A model generated the notes under the pieces. The model was given only the letters and a program-made list of their open reading frames with translations, had not been told where the DNA came from and searched no databases. Positions 42,211 to 51,262 of a stretch of 64,000 nucleotides of DNA are shown here, in pieces. Made by a program: the position numbers and the translations under genes. Every line of letters begins with the position of its first letter. The first letter of the stretch is position 1. This DNA comes from Bacteroidota bacterium (GTDB lineage: Bacteria > Bacteroidota > Bacteroidia > Chitinophagales > Chitinophagaceae). The stretch lies in NCBI GenBank assembly GCA_016711825.1, contig JADJSG010000003.1, positions 186,001-250,000 of the forward strand, written 5' to 3'.

Positions 42211-43113
42211 TTAATTGATAGAAATTGGATTTGCTATCAAATCGTTTTCGGCCTCTATCAAATAAATTTCAAGATTTTCAATAGGTATATTGTCTTCTTT
42301 TAATTGTGTTGACCAATTTGACTTGATAAGTTCTTGATGTTGAACAGCATATCTGGCATATTCAAATACATCCAATAGTGTTTGTCCTAACATGGGATAA
42401 GATGTGTTAGGGATAGCGATCTTGGCAAGTTCATTTTTTATTGAAGGGTAGTAAATCCAGCATAAGGCATTTAATTCCTTTGTTTTTGTTGAATAAACTA
42501 ATGGTGCAATGGCAATGATTCGATGATGAAGATGTTGTGTTTTACGATCAATCATATAATCTTCTTTGATTTTAAATCCACTGATATTATTAATTTGGGA
42601 AAAATCAATGGTCGTAGGTGATACTAAACGTTCATCGGAAAATATACATGATGGATTATTTTGTGCGATGAGTGCAATTTTTTCAAGCATATTTTTTGAG
42701 CTAAAAATTAGATGATTATTTTCTAATAACACCGTATTCATAAATCTTACTTTGTGTAAAAGCTCTTTTTCAAATAGGGGCGTCCAAAAATGATTTTCAT
42801 TCCAAACTATGGATATCGCTTTCTTGTCGGTTAACTTTTCCTGATAATGATCGTTGTTTATATAATCTCTCAGACATTGAATACGACCATCTTCTTTGTA
42901 AAATACCCAAAATCCAACTCGATTATTTTGTAAAAAAGCACCTTCACTTTTTAATTTCCCATTTTTATAAAATGATTTATACTCTCCATCGATCATACCC
43001 AGTTTTTTTTCATAATTACATGAAGTACTATCAGGCAACAGAAGGGTCATTTTTTCTGCCATGACTGTTTGTATACAAGTCATAAAAAGTAAAGTATAAA
43101 AAAAATTGTACAT
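42211..43113 (-). CDS. MORN-repeat protein with GldN-like C-terminal domain
   Basis: A 300-residue protein with a signal peptide (to about residue 20), MORN/YwqK-type repeats at about 38-85 (DGEYKSFYKNGKLKSEGAF, RVGFWVFYKEDGRI), and a C-terminal domain (about 98-275) that resembles the T9SS periplasmic ring protein GldN/PorN: SIVWNENHFWTPLFEKEL, FKIKEDYMIDRKTQH, HHRIIAIAPLVYS and CWIYYPSIKNELAK. True GldN lacks MORN repeats and sits in the gldKLMN operon; this gene stands alone. It may be a GldN paralogue that modulates secretion or gliding, by inference. A TATATTTG motif lies 18 bases upstream. Confidence 0.7.
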   Translation of the reverse strand: MYNFFYTLLFMTCIQTVMAEKMTLLLPDSTSCNYEKKLGMIDGEYKSFYKNGKLKSEGAFLQNNRVGFWVFYKEDGRIQCLRDYINNDHYQEKLTDKKAISIVWNENHFWTPLFEKELLHKVRFMNTVLLENNHLIFSSKNMLEKIALIAQNNPSCIFSDERLVSPTTIDFSQINNISGFKIKEDYMIDRKTQHLHHRIIAIAPLVYSTKTKELNALCWIYYPSIKNELAKIAIPNTSYPMLGQTLLDVFEYARYAVQHQELIKSNWSTQLKEDNIPIENLEIYLIEAENDLIANPISIN

Positions 43114-43130
43114 AACATTGAGTTGAGTAT

Positions 43131-43138
43131 CAAATATA
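43131..43138 (-). promoter_or_regulatory. Putative -7 element (TATATTTG) of the MORN-GldN-like gene
   Basis: Minus-strand match to TAnnTTTG, 17 bases before the ATG. Confidence 0.42.
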
Positions 43139-43238
43139 ATCTTTTTTAAATGAAATTTCTACTTCCTTATATTTATGTAAACATCTACCTTTACGTTCGC
43201 CCTTTGATTCTTTCATTATTCAACATTATACTCCTATC

Positions 43239-44633
43239 ATGAAAAAACGTTTATTATGCTTATTTTTACTTAGTGCCCAATATTGCATGGCTACCACTTG
43301 GCTTGTAGGCCCTGCCAAAGTGTATACAAAACCCAGTCAGGTAAGCACATTGGTCAACGATGGTGATACGGTACTGATAGATGCAGCCGTTTATATAGCC
43401 GATGTTTGCTATTGGGGTAAAAACAACCTGGTGTTGAAAGGGGTAGGCCCCGGCTATGCACATTTAGATGCAAACAATACAGCCTATGGTGGAAAAGCGA
43501 TTTGGGTAATTGGTGGAGATAATACTTTGGTAGAGAATATTGAATTTAGCAAATGTACAGTGGTCGATAAAAATGGTGCGGGTATCAGACAGGAAGGCAT
43601 CAATTTGCATGTCAATCATTGCTATTTTCATCATAATGAAAATGGTATTTTAGCGGGTGACAATGCAGGGAGTAAGATTTTAATCGAAAAAAGTGAATTT
43701 GGTTTCAATGGTTATGGCGATGGTTTATCGCACAATTTATACATTAATCATATCGACACTTTGGTGTTTCAATATAATTATTCGCATGATGCCCATGTGG
43801 GACACGAATTAAAGAGCCGTGCCAAAACACATTATATTTTGTACAACAGAATTAGTACAGAATTAGGAACGGATAGCCGAAATATAGACTTACCCAATGG
43901 AGGTTTAACTGTAATAATGGGCAATATTTTGAATCAACAACAAAACTCACAAAATAATAATATGATTGGTTATGGTCTTGAAGGTCTTGCCAATGCTGCC
44001 TTTAATGAAGTATATGTCATCAACAATACCATCATCAATGAAAAAAATGTCGGGTCATTTTTTGATTTAAAAATCGGCACAGAAAAATTTAAAGCTTATA
44101 ATAATGTATGTGCTGGTATAGGTACTTTTATGACCAATACTGCATTGGTAGTAGACACAATGCATAATTTGATTAATGCAAATATCAATACACTTCAATT
44201 TCAAAATGCCGCAAATTATCAATATCAAATTAGCTTTCCAGCTTATGGCACAAGTCCTCTTTTTAATACAGGAATCAATGCAGGTATGGCTGGTTCTTAT
44301 TCACTTTTAGCAGACAAGATATATGTTCATCCGCAAAACTTCGCTTCACGATGTAGCAATGCAAGCATTGATATCGGGGCCTATGAAGAATGTGCACCAA
44401 ATATAATCAGTCATACATCTGAGGCAGATGGACAAATTTATCCAAATCCTACACACGACATGCTTTATAGTACTTTGCCTGTAAGTACACTAAAAATGTT
44501 TGATATGATGGGTAAACAAGTTGCGGAAACAAACAATTTACCTTTATCATTTCATTTGCCTTCAGGTATTTATTTACTTCAAATCGAAGACAAGAAAGGG
44601 GACTTTTTTTATCAAAAAATACAAGTAGATTAA
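43239..44633 (+). CDS. Right-handed beta-helix protein with T9SS type A sorting domain
   Basis: A 464-residue secreted protein with a signal peptide (about residues 1-18, ending CMA). Residues about 50-340 read as right-handed beta-helix (pectate-lyase/PbH1-like), with repeated NxxI/NxF turns: NTLVENIEFSKC, LHVNHCYFHHNENGIL, ILIEKSEFGFNGYGDG, VYVINNTIINEKN. The C-terminus (about 395-464) is a T9SS type A domain: IYPNPTHDMLY, LKMFDMMGKQVA and PSGIYLLQIEDKKG. Glycan cleavage or binding is possible, but no catalytic residues can be assigned. It diverges from the MORN-GldN-like gene. Confidence 0.88.
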   Translation: MKKRLLCLFLLSAQYCMATTWLVGPAKVYTKPSQVSTLVNDGDTVLIDAAVYIADVCYWGKNNLVLKGVGPGYAHLDANNTAYGGKAIWVIGGDNTLVENIEFSKCTVVDKNGAGIRQEGINLHVNHCYFHHNENGILAGDNAGSKILIEKSEFGFNGYGDGLSHNLYINHIDTLVFQYNYSHDAHVGHELKSRAKTHYILYNRISTELGTDSRNIDLPNGGLTVIMGNILNQQQNSQNNNMIGYGLEGLANAAFNEVYVINNTIINEKNVGSFFDLKIGTEKFKAYNNVCAGIGTFMTNTALVVDTMHNLINANINTLQFQNAANYQYQISFPAYGTSPLFNTGINAGMAGSYSLLADKIYVHPQNFASRCSNASIDIGAYEECAPNIISHTSEADGQIYPNPTHDMLYSTLPVSTLKMFDMMGKQVAETNNLPLSFHLPSGIYLLQIEDKKGDFFYQKIQVD

Positions 44634-44638
44634 TTTAA

Positions 44639-45943
44639 TTACGAGGATGATTGTTGTGTACTGAACGCCTTTTTAGGAATAGGGAGCATCAATAAAAGCC
44701 CTAAAATAAAATATACAGAAAGTCCTAAAGCTGAGTTTCGCATACCACCCATCATAAGGCTAATTAATCCAAATGAAAGGGTGCCTATCACTATACCCAA
44801 TTTGTCACACACATCGTAAAAGCTAAAGTAAGAAGCGGTATCATTAGTAAGTGGGAGCAATTTTGAATAGGTTGATCGTGATAAAGACTGAATCCCCCCC
44901 ATGACCATGCCAACAGCAAAAGCAAGTATAAAAAATTGAAAAACCGTTTGGATTACAAAAGCAGCAAAGCAAATGCAAATCCAACATATAATGAGCAATA
45001 ACAAAGAAATTTTATTGCCGGAAAGTTGTGATATTTTTGCAAAAAGCCAGGCGCCGCCAATGGCTACAAGTTGTATAACGAGTACCACTGCCAATAATTG
45101 TGTGGTTTCCATTTTTAATTCATCACTGGCAAAATAAGTAGCCATATACATCACTGTTTGGACACCCATATTATAAAAGAAAAAGGAAGCCAGAAATTTT
45201 TTTAAGGTAGGGTAATGTTTGAGTTCATTCCATACTTTATTGAGTTCAGCATATCCTTGTTTCAATATGACCAATGTATGATGGCTTTTTTCTTTTTTCA
45301 CTTCCTTTAAGGTATTGAACGGTATTTGCGCAAAGGCAAACCACCAAATACCTACCATTAAAAAAGAGATTCTTGCAGGTAATGAACCTAAATTTAGATG
45401 CATTTGATCATTCAATAATATAAAGGCAAAACAGATCAACATCAACAACACACTGCCAATATAACCCATCGAAAACCCTTTCGCACTGACTGCATCTTGA
45501 TTTTGCTTGGATGCTATTTCGGGTAAAAATGCATTATAAAAAACAATACTTCCACAATATCCTATAGAGGCAATCACTGAACAAACTAAGCCATATAAAA
45601 TGTTTGCTTCACCGTTGTTGTCTTTTTGAAAGAAGAACATTGCTGCACAAGCACTTGCACCTAAGTAACAAAAAAAACGCATAAACGATTTTTTATTGCC
45701 CCTCGAATCAGCAATTGAAGAGAGTATAGGCGATAGAAATGCAATAAACAAAAATGAAAAGGAAATTGAAAAAGAAGCTAAAGATGATCTTAAATAGGTA
45801 ACACCACCTATCATTACTTTTTCAGGAACTATGGCACTGTAATAAGCTGGAAATATAGCCGATGTGATGATCAATGAATAGGCTGAATTAGCCCAATCGT
45901 AATAGGTCCATGCACGTATTGTTTTTTTATCGTCTAACAGCAT
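44639..45943 (-). CDS. MFS transporter, UMF1 (Atg22-like) type
   Basis: A 434-residue transporter with about 12 helices. The N-terminus (KKTIRAWTYYDWANSAYSLII) is the hallmark of the UMF1/Atg22-like MFS family, and MGGIQSLSRSTYSKLLP is the equivalent of its central motif; SFYDVCDKLGIVIG follows. Atg22 exports amino acids from vacuoles; bacterial substrates are unknown. It converges on the beta-helix gene with 5 bases between stops and lies 36 bases downstream of the ABC ATPase gene, possibly in the same transcript. Confidence 0.9.
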   Translation of the reverse strand: MLLDDKKTIRAWTYYDWANSAYSLIITSAIFPAYYSAIVPEKVMIGGVTYLRSSLASFSISFSFLFIAFLSPILSSIADSRGNKKSFMRFFCYLGASACAAMFFFQKDNNGEANILYGLVCSVIASIGYCGSIVFYNAFLPEIASKQNQDAVSAKGFSMGYIGSVLLMLICFAFILLNDQMHLNLGSLPARISFLMVGIWWFAFAQIPFNTLKEVKKEKSHHTLVILKQGYAELNKVWNELKHYPTLKKFLASFFFYNMGVQTVMYMATYFASDELKMETTQLLAVVLVIQLVAIGGAWLFAKISQLSGNKISLLLLIICWICICFAAFVIQTVFQFFILAFAVGMVMGGIQSLSRSTYSKLLPLTNDTASYFSFYDVCDKLGIVIGTLSFGLISLMMGGMRNSALGLSVYFILGLLLMLPIPKKAFSTQQSSS

Positions 45944-45979
45944 TCGATATTTATTTTAGATGGTAAATTCACGACCTCA

Positions 45980-46594
45980 TCATTTAAAATCCCTGATATA
46001 ATATTTTTCTGTACAATGTTTTGTTTCTTGCGGATCATTGCTTGCAATAATCACTATTTTATCTTTGGTAAAATCTTGTATCATTTTTTCATACAGTTTA
46101 ATACCTTCTTCATCTAAATTCGTACAGGGTTCATCAAGCAGTAATACAGGGGCATTACTGATAAATGCTTGTGCCAGTTTCACACGCTGTTTCATACCAC
46201 TTGAATATTTCTCAATTAATTTGTCTTTTGATTTTTCTAACCCAATATAAGCGATTATTTCATTTACTTCCATTTTTTGTGGTTTGAAAGAAGCATGATA
46301 ACTTAAAAATTCGCTAAGTGTCATTTCTTCAATCAACTCAAGATAGGGAGCACATACAGAAACATATTGATAGATATCGTCAGGAGAAATTTTTTGTTGA
46401 TTGATGGTATATTGAATAGTCCCTTTTGATGGGGATAAGTAACCTGCAAGTATTTGCAATAAGGTAGATTTGCCTGAGCCATTGATACCTAATAAGGCAA
46501 TGATACAAGGAGAAGAAAATGTATGATTGATATCGCTGAAAAGCAATTCCTCATTATACTTTTTTTCAATATGGTTTAATTCAATTTGTATCAT
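45980..46594 (-). CDS. ABC transporter ATP-binding protein
   Basis: A 204-residue ATPase: Walker A GINGSGKST near residue 38, signature YSSGMKQRV near 129, Walker B VLLLDEP near 149 and a D-loop TNLDEEG. The expected switch His is replaced or shifted (ASNDPQE, with Asn-Asp where many have TH), as seen in some small ABC exporters. The size and sequence recall CcmA-like or Bacteroidota exporter ATPases. No permease gene is adjacent, so its membrane partner must be encoded elsewhere. Confidence 0.87.
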   Translation of the reverse strand: MIQIELNHIEKKYNEELLFSDINHTFSSPCIIALLGINGSGKSTLLQILAGYLSPSKGTIQYTINQQKISPDDIYQYVSVCAPYLELIEEMTLSEFLSYHASFKPQKMEVNEIIAYIGLEKSKDKLIEKYSSGMKQRVKLAQAFISNAPVLLLDEPCTNLDEEGIKLYEKMIQDFTKDKIVIIASNDPQETKHCTEKYYIRDFK

Positions 46595-46627
46595 ATGTTT
46601 AAAACAAAAGGGGTATCTATAATATTG

Positions 46628-46993
46628 TTAATACTGACCAGTACTTAATAATACTAAGGTACAAGCTTCAAGAGTTTCAATATTGTTTTCCGCTGCCAAT
46701 TGCTCAAGTTCATCATTTTCGGTTCCAGGGTTAAATATAATACGTTTGGGTTTCAATGACAGGATATAATCGTAATAGGCAAGTTGTCTGCCTGCATTCA
46801 AATACAAGGTCACTGTATCAATATCATTTACATTCAAAGGCTCAATCAATATTTCAGTTTGGTCTATCATTCCTTTTTTATTGCCTATCGCCAATACGGG
46901 ATGATTATATTTTGTCAGCATTTTGACTGCTTTGTTGCTATATCTTTCACTTTTTTCAGAAGCGCCTAACACCAATGTGTATTTTTTTGACAT
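46628..46993 (-). CDS. CoA-binding (YccU-like) domain protein
   Basis: A 121-residue Rossmann-fold protein of the CoA-binding family: YTLVLGASEKSERYSNKAV with the glycine-rich loop, PVLAIGNKKG, DTVTLYLNAGRQLAYYDYI and PKRIIFNPGTENDELEQLA. These single-domain proteins resemble the N-terminal domain of succinyl-CoA synthetase. The in vivo role is not defined. It is 33 bases upstream of the ABC ATPase gene and probably leads a leftward transcript; TAAGTTTG lies just upstream. Confidence 0.85.
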   Translation of the reverse strand: MSKKYTLVLGASEKSERYSNKAVKMLTKYNHPVLAIGNKKGMIDQTEILIEPLNVNDIDTVTLYLNAGRQLAYYDYILSLKPKRIIFNPGTENDELEQLAAENNIETLEACTLVLLSTGQY

Positions 46994-47010
46994 GATAGTA
47001 AATTAAGTTG

Positions 47011-47018
47011 CAAACTTA
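47011..47018 (-). promoter_or_regulatory. Putative -7 element (TAAGTTTG) of the CoA-binding gene
   Basis: Minus-strand match to TAnnTTTG, 17 bases before the ATG. Confidence 0.4.
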
Positions 47019-47141
47019 TATTAAATATATTTATGATTAGTCTAAAAATGAATCCAAACATTGATGGGTAACCACCATTCAAATAGTCAATTTTAATGGT
47101 TCTTAGGTATTAAATGATGAAAACGTTGTAATATTACTGCC

Positions 47142-47897
47142 ATGAAAAAATTAAGTTGCCAGGTAAACGTTGCGCAAATGATGAAAGAACCAAGTCATCA
47201 AGCTGAAGTGCATACGCAATTATATTTTCGGGATTGCGCTTTTGTAGCGGAAGAACCTGTTGGCAGTTGGGTAAAAATTGTAACCATCAATCATCAAACC
47301 ACTGGTTGGGTATTAAAATCTCAATTTACAGAGTTAGATATACAACATGAGGATACATTTCCATACATCGTTTTTGGGCATCATACAAGTATGCTTAATG
47401 AACATCATACATTACCCTTATTGAATGGCACGTATTTGAGGGAATCTGATATAACATCCTTAAATCAAACAAATCAACTCATCGCAATTGATGCCATCCG
47501 GCCTGAGGAAGCCTTTAAACAGCAATTGTTACAGAGCTATTTACAGGCCCCCTATCATTGGGGAGGTACTTCCATCTATGGTATCGACTGTTCAGGACTT
47601 GCTAAAATGTTTTATAAGTTTTTTTCGATTCATCTGCCTCATTTGGCATCAGCCCAAATACTACAAGGGGAAGTACTCGATTTTCTTGAGAATGCCATTT
47701 GTGGCGATCTGGCCTTTTTTGAAAATGATGCCAGTGAAATTAATCATGTGGGTATATTGCTCAATGCCAGCGAAATCATACATGCAAGCGAAACCAACGG
47801 CAAAGTAGCTATAGACTCAATGGATAATCATGGTATCGTCAACAAAAAAACGGGCAAAAGAACCCATTCTTTACGAATCATCAAACGATTATTATAA
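47142..47897 (+). CDS. NlpC/P60 (C40) family peptidase with SH3-like domain
   Basis: A 251-residue peptidase. Residues 1-65 form an SH3-like domain (AEVHTQLYFRDCAFV, WVKIVTINHQTTGWV). Residues about 125-250 are the C40 domain: Cys150 in GIDCSGLAKMF, His202 in INHVGILL and His214 in IIHASET. These resemble dipeptidyl-peptidase VI types that cut gamma-D-Glu-diamino acid bonds in peptidoglycan fragments. No signal peptide is visible, which fits cytoplasmic muropeptide recycling. It converges on the transglutaminase-like gene with a 6-base overlap of stops. Confidence 0.9.
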   Translation: MKKLSCQVNVAQMMKEPSHQAEVHTQLYFRDCAFVAEEPVGSWVKIVTINHQTTGWVLKSQFTELDIQHEDTFPYIVFGHHTSMLNEHHTLPLLNGTYLRESDITSLNQTNQLIAIDAIRPEEAFKQQLLQSYLQAPYHWGGTSIYGIDCSGLAKMFYKFFSIHLPHLASAQILQGEVLDFLENAICGDLAFFENDASEINHVGILLNASEIIHASETNGKVAIDSMDNHGIVNKKTGKRTHSLRIIKRLL

Positions 47898-48764
47898 ACC
47901 TCGAAATAAAACGATTTTATTGAGTTCTTCTGATTTTTCATGGTCTTGCAATTCATCATACATCATGATTAAGGACTCGATGGTGCTTAAAACAATTTCT
48001 TGGTTTGAAAGGGGCAGATAAATCTGTTCTGTATTCTTAAAATTGTATTTTTTAATATAAACATCCACATCATTTTGCGTAAAAATAGTACCTGTATTGG
48101 CATCTATATAAAACTGAATTTTTTGGACTTGTTTGGCATCTTTACTGAAAAAATCATATTGATTATCAAAATAAGCCAATAAATGTTGACGTGGCAATTG
48201 TATCGCAAATACAGGAATATCGAGCATTTCGCAAAGCAACTGATAAATAATACCCAATGAATAATTATTACCTTCACGTGTTTCAAGCACTTCACTTATA
48301 TAATAATGATTGGCTTTGTTGGCTTCAAGGTCAAACCCAGTAAACTTATACATACTATAAAACACACTGTTTATCACATGTATCTGCTCAAGAGGTGTCA
48401 AATAATTATGTAATTCAAGCCAACAGCTTTGATAAATGCTTTTTAAGGTTTTGCGACAAAAATCTTCATTCAATTCAGGAAAACGATATTTTGAAAGTAG
48501 CATAGCCCCCTGCATCAAAGAAGCATTGGGTGAAAAATACCATTTTTTTATATCGTTGTAAGTATCATTGAAGTTTACCTTATGTATGATGTTCTCAATA
48601 CGTTCCTGAACTGTATTGTCGGTCGTTTCTTCCCAAAAATGTTCTAAATTGGGAATGATTTCTTTACCGTAATGCACAATTTTATCTGATACTGTTTCAA
48701 ATATTTCTTTATCGGGGTCATCGAGCAGATGAAAAAGGGCTTTAATTTCTTTAGTGTTTTTCAT
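47892..48764 (-). CDS. Transglutaminase-like SirB1-family protein
   Basis: About 290 residues. The central region carries SirB1/transglutaminase-like motifs: EVLETREGNNYSLGIIYQLLCEMLDI split around the Gly-Asn-Asn-Tyr-Ser helix and AIQLPRQHLLAYF with the likely catalytic-position His. The usual Cys of active transglutaminases is not seen at the NYSLG site, so it is probably inactive as a peptidase, as in many SirB1 proteins. Starting at the ATG at 48762-48764 (MKNTKEIKALFHLLDD) fits the family; an extension to 48839 is possible. Confidence 0.8.
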   Translation of the reverse strand: MKNTKEIKALFHLLDDPDKEIFETVSDKIVHYGKEIIPNLEHFWEETTDNTVQERIENIIHKVNFNDTYNDIKKWYFSPNASLMQGAMLLSKYRFPELNEDFCRKTLKSIYQSCWLELHNYLTPLEQIHVINSVFYSMYKFTGFDLEANKANHYYISEVLETREGNNYSLGIIYQLLCEMLDIPVFAIQLPRQHLLAYFDNQYDFFSKDAKQVQKIQFYIDANTGTIFTQNDVDVYIKKYNFKNTEQIYLPLSNQEIVLSTIESLIMMYDELQDHEKSEELNKIVLFRGL

Positions 48765-49065
48765 AATAAATGTTGCTATTCCATAGTGTGTTTTCATTTC
48801 TGCCATGATCATTCTTAAAAAAGAATCCAATTTTTTCAAAAAATCAACATGGGAATCACCAAAAAATAAACATCAGAGGGCCAGTACATCGGTTTAGCTA
48901 TTCGTCTTGTTTCTTTACATTTTTGGTAATTCAGTGGAAAAATAGAAATTAAATTCATAATCTATTCTTTTGTCAGCATTTATTTTTAAACAATATTGTT
49001 TGAAAAAAATAATCTGCTATCTATCAAAATTATTATCGAAATTTGCAATTCAATTTTTTTGTAAG

Positions 49066-49779
49066 ATGTCTGTAAAAGTAGAAAACCTAACTAAAGTATA
49101 TGATGAACAAGTGGCTGTCAACCACATTTCATTTGATATACCCAAAGGTGAGATTGTTGGTTTTTTAGGACCCAATGGTGCAGGTAAATCAACCACCATG
49201 AAAATTATTACAGGTTACATACCAGCAACAGAAGGATCTGCAACAGTTTGTGGCAAAGAAGTTAGTAATCATCTGATACATACTCAACGCAATATTGGAT
49301 ATCTTCCCGAATCAAATCCTTTATATCACGAAATGTATGTAAGAGAATACTTGACATTTTTAAGCCGTGTACATAAACTTGGCATCAAAAGCAATAAACG
49401 CATCGATGAAGTTATCGAGCTTACAGGCTTAGGTCGTGAAGAAAAGAAAAAAATTGGCTCTTTATCAAAAGGATATAAACAAAGAGTTGGTCTTGCTCAG
49501 GCGATCATACACGATCCTGAAGTACTTATATTAGATGAACCAACTTCAGGTTTGGATCCCAATCAAATAGTAGAAATCAGAGACTTAATTAAAAACTTTG
49601 GCAAGGAAAAAACGGTTATCTTATCAACCCATATCATGCAGGAAGTAGAAGCCATGTGTAACCGTGTCATCATTATCAACAAAGGAAACATCGTTGCTGA
49701 TGATAGCTTAATACAATTACAACAAAATAATGAACATAAAAATCTGGAAGATATTTTCAGAAGTCTGACCTTAAACTAA
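49066..49779 (+). CDS. gldA: Gliding-type ABC transporter ATP-binding protein GldA
   Basis: A ~237-residue ATPase of the GldA family: MSVKVENLTKVYDEQ, Walker A GPNGAGKST, Q-loop YLPESNPLYHEM, signature LSKGYKQRV, Walker B VLILDEPTSGLDP and switch His in STHIMQEVE. GldA with GldF/GldG forms an ABC system needed for gliding in some Flavobacteria, but homologues occur in non-gliding relatives. The ATG at 49066 is chosen because the upstream 32 codons (from 48970) look non-coding. gldF and gldG are not adjacent. Confidence 0.88.
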   Translation: MSVKVENLTKVYDEQVAVNHISFDIPKGEIVGFLGPNGAGKSTTMKIITGYIPATEGSATVCGKEVSNHLIHTQRNIGYLPESNPLYHEMYVREYLTFLSRVHKLGIKSNKRIDEVIELTGLGREEKKKIGSLSKGYKQRVGLAQAIIHDPEVLILDEPTSGLDPNQIVEIRDLIKNFGKEKTVILSTHIMQEVEAMCNRVIIINKGNIVADDSLIQLQQNNEHKNLEDIFRSLTLN

Positions 49780-49807
49780 TTTATTATATAAAATTCAATT
49801 ATAACGT

Positions 49808-50371
49808 TTGTCCATTTTTAAAAATATTCAAAAATTTATTCTTTCCAATACAAGAGATACAAAACCTGATATTTTTGCACAGGAAGATGAAGTGATGCGC
49901 GAATTTAAAAATTTCTCCAACTCCTATCGAATTGGCATTTTATGCTATTTTACCGATTATGATATGCAGGAAGAAATTTCGAATTATAAAAAACGACTTG
50001 AACAGCTTGGTTATGAATGTGATGTATTGCTGTTTATTGATAAAAAAGAACGCGAAAACAATATTTATCTTCAATACTTTGATTGGAACGATTTAGATAA
50101 AAAAACATTGTTGCCTCATAGTCCTAAAACAGATCGCATTATCGTAAAAAAATATGATATGTTGTTTAATCTGTATTTTCAACCAAGCCTGCCTTTATTG
50201 TATATTGCTCAAATGTCACAGGCAAAGTGTCGGGTAGGGCCTTACAATGATGCACTCAAAAAAGTATCTGATATATTAATCCCTTGCGATGAAGGTGAAA
50301 ATATTGCTTCTTTAATTATCCATATCAATTCAACACTTAAATTAAAACCTTATGAACGTAAAAATATTTAG
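49808..50371 (+). CDS. DUF6913 family protein
   Basis: A 187-residue soluble protein of the Bacteroidota DUF6913 type: IGILCYFTDYDMQEEISNY, a LGYECDVLLFIDKK strand, YDMLFNLYFQPSLPLLYIAQ and the motif QAKCRVGPYN. It starts at TTG (TTGTCCATTTT); no in-frame ATG lies nearby. The stop overlaps the dapA start by 20 bases, a linkage recalled from other Bacteroidota genomes. The function is unknown; coupling with lysine/diaminopimelate synthesis suggests a housekeeping role. Confidence 0.8.
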   Translation: MSIFKNIQKFILSNTRDTKPDIFAQEDEVMREFKNFSNSYRIGILCYFTDYDMQEEISNYKKRLEQLGYECDVLLFIDKKERENNIYLQYFDWNDLDKKTLLPHSPKTDRIIVKKYDMLFNLYFQPSLPLLYIAQMSQAKCRVGPYNDALKKVSDILIPCDEGENIASLIIHINSTLKLKPYERKNI

Positions 50372-51233
50372 GGGTACTGGGGTTGCTTTAGTTACACCCT
50401 TTACAGCCGACCATGCCATTGATTTTGTCGCATTAGAGCAATTGGTCAATCATGTAATCAATCAAGGGGTTCATTATTTAGTAGCATTAGGTACTACCGC
50501 CGAAACACCTACCTTGAGCGCTGATGAAAAAAAAGCGGTATTGCAGGCTGTAATCAAATACAACAATCATCGGGTACCATTGGTTTGTGGCATAGGAGGA
50601 AATCATACCGATGAGGTTGTGCAACAAATGCTTTCGTATCCATTAGATGAAGTAGATGCCATTTTAAGTGTAACACCTTATTACAACAAGCCTACCCAGG
50701 CGGGTTTGTTAGCTCATTATAAAGCAATCGATCAACATTCCCCTAAGCCTATCATACTTTACAATGTGCCAGGCCGTACCGGTGTTAATATGACAGCCGA
50801 AACCACCATCACTTTAGCCAATGAATGCAATAATATCATTGGCATCAAAGAAGCCAGTGGCAATATGGTGCAATGTATGGAATTGGCTAAAAATAAACCA
50901 GCTGACTTTATATTGTTGAGTGGTGATGACAATCTCGCCATGGCGCAAATTGCCTGTGGATTTGAAGGTGTTATTTCGGTTGCTGCCAATTGCTTCACTT
51001 CCTTATTTTGCGAAATGATCAACGCTTCCTTAGCCTATGATTTTCAAAAAGCCCAACAACTTTTATACAAATTATTGCCTGGTATCGATTTGCTCTTTGT
51101 GGAAGGTAATCCAGCTGGGGCTAAATGTGTATTGAGTGAGTTAGGGTTGATGCAAAACATCATGCGTTTACCAGTGGTTCCCGTAAGCAATGCTACCCAT
51201 CAACAGATTAAAGACTTTATGAAAACCCTTTAA
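50352..51233 (+). CDS. dapA: 4-hydroxy-tetrahydrodipicolinate synthase
   Basis: DapA condenses aspartate semialdehyde and pyruvate in the lysine/diaminopimelate pathway that feeds peptidoglycan. 293 residues of the (beta/alpha)8 fold: GTGVALVTPF, the GTTAETPTL loop, TPYYNKPTQ with the Tyr of the catalytic relay, Tyr137 and Arg142 in LYNVPGRTG, and Schiff-base Lys166 in GIKEASGN. Length and residues are standard. It overlaps the DUF6913 gene by 20 bases, so translation may be coupled. Confidence 0.96.
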   Translation: MNVKIFRGTGVALVTPFTADHAIDFVALEQLVNHVINQGVHYLVALGTTAETPTLSADEKKAVLQAVIKYNNHRVPLVCGIGGNHTDEVVQQMLSYPLDEVDAILSVTPYYNKPTQAGLLAHYKAIDQHSPKPIILYNVPGRTGVNMTAETTITLANECNNIIGIKEASGNMVQCMELAKNKPADFILLSGDDNLAMAQIACGFEGVISVAANCFTSLFCEMINASLAYDFQKAQQLLYKLLPGIDLLFVEGNPAGAKCVLSELGLMQNIMRLPVVPVSNATHQQIKDFMKTL

Positions 51234-51262
51234 ACTCATTTTTTTTAAAAAATCTTTTTCTT

